This document shows, one piece after another, positions 8,957 through 15,674 of a stretch of 64,000 nucleotides of DNA. The stretch comes from Arcanobacterium sp. Lineage in GTDB: Bacteria; Actinomycetota; Actinomycetes; Actinomycetales; Actinomycetaceae. The position numbers and the translations under genes are program-made. Every line of letters begins with the position of its first letter. Within the stretch, counting starts at the first letter, position 1. The stretch is from NCBI GenBank assembly GCA_022778805.1, contig JALFSN010000002.1, forward strand, positions 372,001 to 436,000, written 5' to 3'. The notes under the pieces are model-generated. The model made no database searches, was not told the origin of the DNA, and saw only the letters and a program-made list of their open reading frames with translations.

Positions 8957-10840
8957 ATGACGGATATTCCACACATTCTTGGCGGACGATACGAAGTGGG
9001 CGACCTCATTGGCCGCGGTGGTATGGCGCAGGTTCATATCGGATACGACACTCGCCTTTCACGTACCGTAGCAATTAAAGTGCTGCGCTCAGATCTCGCT
9101 TCAGATCCCACATTTTTAGCTCGCTTCCGGCGCGAAGCCCAATCTGCCGCCGCGCTCAATCATCCAGCTATTGTGGCTATTTACGATACCGGCGAAGAGA
9201 AAATCCTCTCTGAGAACGGCCGCACTGTAGCACTGCCGTATATCGTGATGGAGTACGTCAAAGGCCGCACCGTGTCTAAACTGCTCAGCAACGGCCAAGC
9301 GCTGCCAATCAACGAAGCTGTGCAAATTACCGTGGGAGTGCTGTCGGCACTTGAATATTCGCACTACGAGGGCATCATCCACCGCGATATCAAGCCTGGA
9401 AACATCATGATTACCCAGGACGGCAAAGTGAAGGTGATGGATTTCGGCATCGCCCGCGCGGTCGCTGATTCGTCAGCCACCATGACCTCCACTAATTCCG
9501 TGGTAGGCACCGCCCAGTACCTCTCCCCGGAGCAGGCGCGCGGCGAAGTGGTCGATGCCCGCTCAGATCTCTACTCCACCGGCTGTCTCCTCTATGAGCT
9601 GCTCACTGGCAAGCCGCCATTCCAAGGAGATTCTGCCGTGGCCGTGGCCTACCAGCACGTCTCCGAGCAGCCAAAAGCTCCATCATTAGTAGCTCCAGAT
9701 GTGCCCGAAGTCATTGACCGAGTCGTGATGAAATCTCTGGCGAAGAAGCGCGATGAGCGCTACCAGACGGCGGCTGATATGCGAGCTGATCTGCTGGCGG
9801 CTGTTCGGGGAGAGCCCGTGACGGCGCCCGCCATCGGCACCTGGGAGACGCGCATTGGCGCTCCCACGATGGTGGCAGATGGCCCCAGTACCGCCGTCAA
9901 TCCGGTGATTCCGCCTCTGAATTCCACCCATGACTCACCCGTCACAACCACCACGGATATCCCTCCAGCCGTGCAAGACGAACATCACTCGCGGAAAGTT
10001 TGGTGGGGAGTGCTCATCGCGCTGGTGGTGGTTGCCGCAGTTGGCGGGCTCGCGTATGCCATCTTTGCATCTGGCGTCTTAGGCAATCACGAGCCGACCG
10101 TCACCATGGTGAAAGTGCCTGATCTCGCCGATAAAGATCAGACCGCTGCCACTGCCGCACTGCAAAATGCCGGCCTAAAGATTGCCGTCGGAGATGCCGT
10201 CGAAGACGACAATATCCCTGAGGGGTTGTACGTCTCTTCCAATCCAGCCGTTGGGGCACTGGTGAAACCTGGATCTACAGTGACGGTGCACTTCTCTGCT
10301 GGGAAAGGCAAAGTGACCGTCCCCGATGTCTCAGGACTCACGCAGCAGCAAGCGCGCGATGCGTTGAAAGAGGCAGGACTCACTGCTGGTAATACCGATA
10401 CCGTCGATGAGCCAGGGATAGCTAAAGACGTAGTTGTGCAGACCGATCCCGCAAAAGGATCGTCCGTGACGAGTGACACCCCTATTCAACTTTCAGTGGC
10501 CTCTGGTGAAGTCTCCCTCGGATCTCTCACGGGTATGTCGCTCGATGAGGCACAAAAGGCTCTCACCGCGTTGAAACTGCAGTTTGATACAGATCGGATA
10601 AATTCGCCAGAACCAGAGGGAACCGTGATTGACCAAAGCCCTGCAGCGGGCAAGGTAGAATACAATGCCCGCGTAAAGCTCACCGTTTCTCTCGGGCCAG
10701 CACAGCTCCCCACACCGCCGTCAGAACCGAGCAATCCATCGAATCCGGATAGTTCTGGAGGGAACCAGTCTGGCTCTGGCAGTCAATCTGGAGGAACGTC
10801 CACCGGTGGCAACAGCGGCAGCGGGAAAGACCAGGGCTAA
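8957..10840 (+). CDS. pknB: Ser/Thr protein kinase PknB with three PASTA domains
   Basis: 627 aa; ATG with AAGGAG eight bases upstream, 136 bp after pbpA. Kinase domain at residues ~10-275: GRGGMAQVH P-loop, Lys41, HRDIKPGN with Asp144, DFG at 162-164, GTAQYLSPE. The activation segment has threonines (TMTSTNSVVGT) suited to autophosphorylation. Membrane helix at ~349-372. Three PASTA repeats follow (about 385-448, 449-515, 516-583), then a Ser/Gly-rich tail. PASTA domains sense muropeptides or lipid II at the septum. The usual upstream partner pknA is absent. Confidence 0.97.
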   Translation: MTDIPHILGGRYEVGDLIGRGGMAQVHIGYDTRLSRTVAIKVLRSDLASDPTFLARFRREAQSAAALNHPAIVAIYDTGEEKILSENGRTVALPYIVMEYVKGRTVSKLLSNGQALPINEAVQITVGVLSALEYSHYEGIIHRDIKPGNIMITQDGKVKVMDFGIARAVADSSATMTSTNSVVGTAQYLSPEQARGEVVDARSDLYSTGCLLYELLTGKPPFQGDSAVAVAYQHVSEQPKAPSLVAPDVPEVIDRVVMKSLAKKRDERYQTAADMRADLLAAVRGEPVTAPAIGTWETRIGAPTMVADGPSTAVNPVIPPLNSTHDSPVTTTTDIPPAVQDEHHSRKVWWGVLIALVVVAAVGGLAYAIFASGVLGNHEPTVTMVKVPDLADKDQTAATAALQNAGLKIAVGDAVEDDNIPEGLYVSSNPAVGALVKPGSTVTVHFSAGKGKVTVPDVSGLTQQQARDALKEAGLTAGNTDTVDEPGIAKDVVVQTDPAKGSSVTSDTPIQLSVASGEVSLGSLTGMSLDEAQKALTALKLQFDTDRINSPEPEGTVIDQSPAAGKVEYNARVKLTVSLGPAQLPTPPSEPSNPSNPDSSGGNQSGSGSQSGGTSTGGNSGSGKDQG

Positions 10841-10846
10841 CTGCAG

Positions 10847-10876
10847 GTGTGCTGCACAGTTCTCTGTGCAGCACAC
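10847..10876. terminator. Perfect 13-bp hairpin after pknB
   Basis: GTGTGCTGCACAG (10847-10859) pairs with CTGTGCAGCACAC (10864-10876) around a TTCT loop, seven bases after the pknB stop. No long T-run follows. A weaker CTTGTCTG/CAGACAAG pair lies at 10908-10915 and 10937-10944. The pknB and sortase transcripts converge here, so a bidirectional terminator is likely. Confidence 0.75.
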
Positions 10877-11025
10877 TAAAGACCACGCTACTGGCTGGAC
10901 TGAGAGACTTGTCTGATAGACGGGCTGCCAAACTACCAGACAAGACAGGTGCCGAGATGCTGCGATGTGCCCTTCCGAAGCATCCGCCGGCACTAATGGA
11001 GGTACGGGCTCAGCGAGCTGTGGCG

Positions 11026-11184
11026 TCAATTAGATACGACGTTGTCGAGAATGCGGGTGTTGCTGGTCACCCACGGAAAAACGAATTCAAAGAGCACTGC
11101 TACAACTATGCAGAAAAGAATGAGTGCTTCGATTGCTTTCACCCATCGCGGGCCTGGTAGATGCCGCCATAGTGCTGCAAACAT
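11026..11184 (-). CDS. 52-aa single-pass membrane protein downstream of sortase
   Basis: The frame starts at ATG 11184, which overlaps the sortase stop as TAATG, and ends at TGA 11026-11028. The product begins MFAALWRHLPGPRWVKAIEA, has one membrane helix (about residues 18-40, LILFCIVVAVLFEFVFPWV) and ends with NTRILDNVVSN. Very similar small proteins with the PGPxW..K..EA start and FPWV end are found next to class E sortases or crgA in many actinobacteria. Translational coupling to the sortase suggests the two act together at the membrane. Function unknown. Confidence 0.85.
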   Translation of the reverse strand: MFAALWRHLPGPRWVKAIEALILFCIVVAVLFEFVFPWVTSNTRILDNVVSN

Positions 11185-12044
11185 TACTTCTCCTTAGCGG
11201 CTGTACCAGCCAGTGATTTTTGCACCTCATGAAAACCGTCATTGACGGCGTCACGAATCGTCGTTCCAGTAGTCTGAATTTCTTTCACGCTGTTTGGATT
11301 GATGAGCTCAGCGGGCATACCGTCAGAGCGCTTTACCCAGTGATCGAATTTGGCATGGACGATCCAGCGCTTGTTGCTCACCAACGGCGGATGACAGGTG
11401 GTGATGGTGAGATACCGTTCAGTAGGCTCAACAGCCGCCCCATTGGGATCTGCGCTCTTGCGCGCCGCATACGGATCTGGGCTCACTACATACACATCCG
11501 TGGGATCAACGATCTCATAATCCGTGAACTTATAGACGTACCATGTATCTTCTGTCTCCACCACAATGGGATCTCCCACGCGCAAATCGTCGATGTGCAG
11601 CACCCGCGAGCCATATGAATCTCGGTGAATAGCAGAAGCAAAATTTCCCTTTGCACCAGGCATTGCAGTGTTCTTGTAGTGCCCAAAGGCTCCCTCATTG
11701 AGCACGTCCAGAGATTCGCCCTCGCGGATCGCCGTAGTCTGAGTACCGCCTAGCCGCGGAATATGCATGAGCCCAATCGTGGCGTTATGGGCAATGTTCG
11801 CATCCATAACGGGTGGATCACCAGCTTGCGGTTGCCCCGTTTTATTAGTATCGACAGCTCCGAAGCCAGCGCGCGTGGCCGCCACAATCTCGTCTTGTTT
11901 GCCCCCTACTTCCAGGTTGGTCCACCACACCTGCCACACGACGAAAAGACCCAGCACTACCCCTACGCAGATCATCAGCTCACCGATCACGCCGATAATG
12001 GCGAGCGGTAAACTCACTTTCTTATTCGCGCTCTTCGCTCCCAT
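11184..12044 (-). CDS. Class E sortase
   Basis: 286 aa. N-terminal membrane anchor (residues ~12-38) and extracellular sortase domain. The catalytic triad is visible: His140 (in ASAIHRD), Cys217 (in LTITTCHPP) and Arg226 (in SNKRWIVHAKF). Class E enzymes attach LAxTG-type proteins to the peptidoglycan and act as the housekeeping sortase in high-GC Gram-positives, where the gene sits near crgA and pknB as here. No sorting-signal substrate is encoded in this window. It is followed without a gap by the 52-aa membrane protein. Confidence 0.93.
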   Translation of the reverse strand: MGAKSANKKVSLPLAIIGVIGELMICVGVVLGLFVVWQVWWTNLEVGGKQDEIVAATRAGFGAVDTNKTGQPQAGDPPVMDANIAHNATIGLMHIPRLGGTQTTAIREGESLDVLNEGAFGHYKNTAMPGAKGNFASAIHRDSYGSRVLHIDDLRVGDPIVVETEDTWYVYKFTDYEIVDPTDVYVVSPDPYAARKSADPNGAAVEPTERYLTITTCHPPLVSNKRWIVHAKFDHWVKRSDGMPAELINPNSVKEIQTTGTTIRDAVNDGFHEVQKSLAGTAAKEK

Positions 12045-12241
12045 GTCTCCTCCATACGGCGCATTCTACGCTCTGTGTTCACGGAGCTTTCACGCAGCCT
12101 TTTGCACTGCCAACACTAGCTGCTGACACCAATCTTCCCTGATTCTATCCAAGTGAGCATCTTTTTTCGCTTTTAGAAGTCCATACCGATACCCTTACAG
12201 GTAGAGAATTCACGTGAAACGAGGTTGAAGCGAGGTTCAAC

Positions 12242-12523
12242 ATGCCGGAGTCAAAGAAGCGCAAAAAGGTGATTGATCAGCGAAAAGCTGCGGCTGGCGC
12301 GCAGAGCCATCGCCCTAAGGCGGAGAAACAGTTGCGGTCTCCAAAGTGGTGGGCACCCCTGATGGTGACGCTCGCTATTGTGGGGCTCATCGTCGTCGTG
12401 ATGGCGTATGTGACGGCGCAATCAGGGATGCAGTTGCCAATTCCTGGAGCTGGAAACTGGAATCTTCTCATCGGCTTAGTGCTGATGATCGCCGGATTCC
12501 TCATGACGATGGGCTGGAAGTAG
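12242..12523 (+). CDS. crgA: CrgA cell-division membrane protein
   Basis: 93 aa. A basic N-terminus (KKRKK) precedes the conserved SPKWWAPLMVTLAIVGL first helix; the second helix runs NLLIGLVLMIAGFLMTMGW to the C-terminus. Length, two-helix layout and end match CrgA, which coordinates FtsZ, FtsI and CwsA in mycobacteria and inhibits Z-ring formation in streptomycetes. Start at ATG 12242 with GAGG six bases upstream. Divergent from the sortase; a partial match to the parS consensus (TTCACGTGAAAC) lies about 35 bp upstream of the start. Confidence 0.95.
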   Translation: MPESKKRKKVIDQRKAAAGAQSHRPKAEKQLRSPKWWAPLMVTLAIVGLIVVVMAYVTAQSGMQLPIPGAGNWNLLIGLVLMIAGFLMTMGWK

Positions 12524-12536
12524 CTGAAGCATCTGG

Positions 12537-12561
12537 GTGCCGGCGTGGAATGCCGGCACCT
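12537..12561. terminator. Hairpin between convergent crgA and rhomboid gene
   Basis: GGTGCCGGC (12537-12545) pairs perfectly with GCCGGCACC (12553-12561) around a 7-nt loop, 14 bp after the crgA stop and 45 bp beyond the end of the rhomboid gene. Position and symmetry suggest a bidirectional terminator. Confidence 0.75.
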
Positions 12562-12605
12562 CACTGATGTGCCACCTCAGGCAGTTTCAGAGGCGCATCG
12601 CAGTC

Positions 12606-13304
12606 TTAGAACCATATCAACATACGCGTGAGGACGTATGCGAGCGCTACCAGCACGAGCGTCCATACAAGTGCAATACCGGCGTCCAGAACACCTTGAT
12701 AGTGCTTGCCGTGCTTGCGTTTACCGATGCGCTTGTATTGGTGCACTGCGTTCGCTTTCCACGCCCAGGCCAATACGAAGCCGCCGATGAAGCCAGCCAC
12801 GTGTGACTGCCACGAAATACCAGGGCTAATAAAGCCGTAGGCTAAATTGATGAGCACGAGCACTGCAATGCTCGTGAAGTTTTCAGAACCCCCCCCAGCA
12901 AAAGCGAGCAGAGCGCCGAAGAGACCAAAGACAGCGCCGGACGCCCCGACCACTGCCACATTCCAGCCGCCCATGGTGGCCGCCCAGGCGAGCACGCCCA
13001 CATTTCCTGCACATGCACTGATCACGTACAGCGCCGCATAGCGAAGTCGGCCAAGTCCATTCTCAAGCTGCGTCCCTACGAGATAGAGAGTGATCATATT
13101 GAAAGCAAAGTGCAAAAATCCGCTGTGCAAGAAAGCCGACGTAATAAATCGATATGGCTCTCTCGCTGCTAACGGCGGGAAGAAAGACAGTGCTTGCCAC
13201 AATGTCGGAACCACGGTATCGGCAATGAGCATCACAAGACAGATACCGATAATCGTATCGGTGACTCCCACGCCTCTCACGTTTGCAAGCGAAAATTTCC
13301 GCAC
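12606..13304 (-). CDS. Rhomboid-family intramembrane serine protease
   Basis: 232 aa with six to seven hydrophobic segments. Active-site Ser122 lies in GASGAVFG and the partner His168 in SWQSHVAGFIGG, which face each other in the membrane; the HFAFNM segment (His65, Asn69) supplies the oxyanion helix. It cleaves membrane proteins within or near their helices; substrates unknown. Neighbours are crgA (convergent) and cyclophilin (same strand, 60 bp away), a grouping common in actinobacteria. Confidence 0.93.
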   Translation of the reverse strand: MRKFSLANVRGVGVTDTIIGICLVMLIADTVVPTLWQALSFFPPLAAREPYRFITSAFLHSGFLHFAFNMITLYLVGTQLENGLGRLRYAALYVISACAGNVGVLAWAATMGGWNVAVVGASGAVFGLFGALLAFAGGGSENFTSIAVLVLINLAYGFISPGISWQSHVAGFIGGFVLAWAWKANAVHQYKRIGKRKHGKHYQGVLDAGIALVWTLVLVALAYVLTRMLIWF

Positions 13305-13364
13305 GTTTCCTCACTTCGCTCTCTGCGCAGCTGCGCCCTTGCCTAGCTCTGCTTGTCTAGCTCC

Positions 13365-13886
13365 TCACTGTTCAACGGTGATGGAGGTAATCACGACATC
13401 TTCAAGTGGGCGATCCATGCGTCCCGTGGGTGTCGTGGCAATGGCATCGACAACCGCCTGAGAATCAGGATCCGTAACGCGCCCAAAAATCGTATGCTTG
13501 CCCTGCAGCCAGGTGGTAGGAGCCACCGTGATGAAAAACTGGGAGCCATTGGTGCCATGCCCCATGCGAGTGCCGGCGTTGGCCATTGCGAGCATGTACG
13601 GCGCAGTGAAATCCACCTCATCCGAGATTTCATCATCAAAAGTGTATCCTGGCCCTCCGGTGCCGGTGCCGAGCGGATCACCACCTTGAATCATGAAACC
13701 GTCAATCACACGATGAAAAATCACGCCGTCATAGAGCGGAGCCGTACTGGTCTGGCCAGTGCGCGGATTCGTCCATTCGCGCTTGCCTTGCGCTAGTTCG
13801 GTAAAGTTTGCCACTGTTTCTGGGGCATATTCGGGATAGAGATCGACGGCGATATCGCCAAGCGTTGTATGTAGTGTTGCTTTCAT
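13365..13886 (-). CDS. ppiA: Cyclophilin-type peptidyl-prolyl cis-trans isomerase
   Basis: 173 aa with no signal peptide, so cytoplasmic. Cyclophilin motifs: YDGVIFHRVIDGFMIQGGDP (catalytic Arg region), GTNGSQFFITVAPTTWLQGK and HTIFGRV. Accelerates proline isomerisation during folding. ppiA near gyrA/crgA/pknB is the mycobacterial arrangement too. The upstream gene on the other strand starts 315 bp away. Confidence 0.95.
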   Translation of the reverse strand: MKATLHTTLGDIAVDLYPEYAPETVANFTELAQGKREWTNPRTGQTSTAPLYDGVIFHRVIDGFMIQGGDPLGTGTGGPGYTFDDEISDEVDFTAPYMLAMANAGTRMGHGTNGSQFFITVAPTTWLQGKHTIFGRVTDPDSQAVVDAIATTPTGRMDRPLEDVVITSITVEQ

Positions 13887-14200
13887 GCAGCCTATTTTTC
13901 CACACTTTTATCTCTTTAGCTCTGCTGACGCCTGTCGCCAAACTCTCCTTATACGCGTCACCTTATACGTGGCATGAGACTCATCGGGTGCTTCGCAGTC
14001 GCTGTGAAGTATTTCTGCGTTCGCTTGCTGCACATTGCTACATATTGTTCGCTTGCTGCACAATTTTTGTGATTAGTTCGTGCAAAATTTGCGCAGCCGT
14101 GGGAAAATGGAAAGCACGTATACGACGGTGTGCGCTATCACGCGTTTCTTTTCTGAGTGCCCGATGCCTCAGTAGAATCCGTCTGAATTGGAGGTGCACG
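13887..14200. other. Divergent promoter region with a 16-bp direct repeat
   Basis: 314 bp between the divergent cyclophilin gene and the Ala/Lys-rich protein gene. GTTCGCTTGCTGCACA occurs twice, at 14019-14034 and 14047-14062, 28 bp start to start, separated by AT-rich TTGCTACATATT. The distance would place the copies on nearly the same helical face (about 2.7 turns), so they could be regulator sites. No gene seen. Confidence 0.45.
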
Positions 14201-14794
14201 ATGGCTTTGTGCAAGAAGAGGAAGCTGAAGGAAAACGCTGCCACGGTGTTGGATGGCGCAAACGAGGCGCTCTCGAATATCGCTCAGAAAGCTACGGATG
14301 GGCTGACTGAGGCTCGTGCCTGGGCGGCGCCAAAGATCGAAGAGGCAGCTGAAAAAGCGGCTGAAAAGATCGCCCCCATCGCTCAGGACGCCAAGACGAA
14401 ACTCGCCGAAGTGAGCCAGAATGCAGTGGCGGCGGCAGACGTTTCTAAGAAACAGGTGGCTCAGCTCTCCAAGAGAGCCGCTAAGAAAGCCGCCAAAGCA
14501 GAGAAGAAGGCCGCTAAGAAACTCGCGGCAGCTGCAAAGACGTCCCACAAATCCCACAAAGGTCTCATTGCTGTGCTCCTTTTGGGGGCAGCTGGTGCTA
14601 CGTCCTATCTGCTGTGGAAGCGTTCGCAGCCAGTGGAAGATCCGTGGGCTGAAGCGTACTGGGAGGATATTGCAAACTCGGATGCTGTGGATTCCCCAGC
14701 AGCTCCTACTGATGCAGACAACTCTGAAAAACCGGCCGAGCAGCAGTCTGAATCAGAAACCGAGAAAGCTGAGGAAGAGAAGGCAGCTCAATGA
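14201..14794 (+). CDS. Ala/Lys/Glu-rich membrane-anchored protein
   Basis: 197 aa from ATG 14201, behind TTGGAGG with proper spacing. Residues ~1-120 are long amphipathic helices with heptad-like Ala/Lys/Glu content (EEAAEKAAEKIAPIAQDAK, then KRAAKKAAKAEKKAAKK) reminiscent of histone H1 or apolipoprotein-like coiled coils. A membrane helix at ~123-142 (GLIAVLLLGAAGATSYLLW) is followed by an acidic tail. Similar proteins of unknown function occur across actinobacteria. Its stop overlaps the next gene (ATGA), so the two are coupled. The basic part could bind nucleic acid or membranes; this is inference. Confidence 0.8.
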   Translation: MALCKKRKLKENAATVLDGANEALSNIAQKATDGLTEARAWAAPKIEEAAEKAAEKIAPIAQDAKTKLAEVSQNAVAAADVSKKQVAQLSKRAAKKAAKAEKKAAKKLAAAAKTSHKSHKGLIAVLLLGAAGATSYLLWKRSQPVEDPWAEAYWEDIANSDAVDSPAAPTDADNSEKPAEQQSESETEKAEEEKAAQ

Positions 14795-15291
14795 GTGGCG
14801 ACGCGTTAACCGCTGCAATAGTACGTATCTCTGATGCGGCTGTGCGCGGAGAGCACGAGGATCTAGCCACCCCTTTCACGGTGGAAAAACTTGAAGCAGC
14901 TGGCATCTCCGTGATGAGTAAAGCGCTAGTGCGTGACGACGTTCGCTATATCGCGGAAGCCGTACAAACTGCCGCAATCGAACAGGTGGATTTCATCTTG
15001 ACAGTGGGAGGTATCGGCGTCTCGCCTTTGGATTACACAGCGCGGGCGATGGATCCTATTTTCCGACTGGATATTCCCGGTATTCCTGAGGCCATTCGGG
15101 CAGTTGGCTTAGTCAATGGCGATCCGTTGGCTACGCTCTGGCGCAACCGCGCCGGAGTGCTCGTCGCTGGGCGTAGACGTATCTTCGTGGTCAATTCTTC
15201 GGGAAGTCGAGCCGGCGTAACGGCTACGCTACAGGTGGTGTTGCCGATCTTGCCGAAGATTATCCAAAAGATCAGTGGCTCCGAGAATTAA
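14791..15291 (+). CDS. MogA/MoaB-like molybdopterin-binding fold protein
   Basis: 166 aa. The core resembles the MoCF-biosynthesis domain: TVGGIGVSPLDYTARAMD corresponds to the TGGTGxxxxDxT motif, and RAGVLVAGRRRIFVVNSSGSR to the segment binding the phosphate, with the Asp and Thr kept but the first GGTG changed to GGIG. MogA adenylylates molybdopterin. No other molybdenum-cofactor gene is in the window, and the sequence shift makes a classical role uncertain. Coupled to the upstream membrane protein. Confidence 0.75.
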   Translation: MSGDALTAAIVRISDAAVRGEHEDLATPFTVEKLEAAGISVMSKALVRDDVRYIAEAVQTAAIEQVDFILTVGGIGVSPLDYTARAMDPIFRLDIPGIPEAIRAVGLVNGDPLATLWRNRAGVLVAGRRRIFVVNSSGSRAGVTATLQVVLPILPKIIQKISGSEN

Positions 15292-15324
15292 TAATCAAAT
15301 CGCCACACTATTGCAAGATTGCCA

Positions 15325-15401
15325 CACTGCCACACGTCGTTGGCAGTGGGCGTAAAACGGCGGATTTTCAGGATGTGAATTCTTGAAAATCCGCCGTTTT
15401 A
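15325..15401. terminator. Double hairpin with 18-bp GGCGGATTTTCA-type stem
   Basis: First stem: CACTGCCA (15325-15332) with TGGCAGTG (15341-15348). Second stem: TAAAACGGCGGATTTTCA (15353-15370) with its exact complement at 15384-15401, 13-nt loop. The second stem starts in A-rich and ends in TTTTA, a bidirectional terminator layout. The core GGCGGATTTTCA/TGAAAATCCGCC recurs in a second inverted repeat at 46006-46084. Confidence 0.85.
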
Positions 15402-15674
15402 TGTGTAATGCGTATATGCAGTGCACGGCCTTTGTGTTTTGTGTGCAGTCTCTGTGTGCCTGCCTTGAAGCGTGGTCTTTCCTCTCACGGCTCCATCAAC
15501 CTGCTCACCACTCGCTCGCCAACCCACTCGCCTGCCCGCCAACCTGCTCACCCACTACTCACCCACCATTCACCGTCCGCTCGCTCATCCTCAACACCAC
15601 GAGCACCCATCCACCATGGCCCTCGGCACCCGTAGGCTTCGCGCGGTTCCCACAAATCACATAGAGTAATTTCC
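15402..15674. other. Pyrimidine-rich low-complexity intergenic DNA
   Basis: 273 bp between the terminator and the P-type ATPase gene. From about 15490 to 15620 the plus strand is made of repeating CTCGCC/CCACTC/CACCCA-like runs with little purine. Short frames here have no family resemblance. Presumably holds the ATPase promoter; no clear -10/-35 pair was found. Confidence 0.4.

Noticed and set aside
13808-14200. N-terminal extension of the Ala/Lys-rich gene
   Set aside because: The extra 130 residues overlap the divergent cyclophilin gene, contain no motif, and the better ribosome-binding site is right before ATG 14201.
15402-15674. CRISPR array (CCACTCGCC-type repeats)
   Set aside because: Units are irregular, under 12 bp and without spacers.
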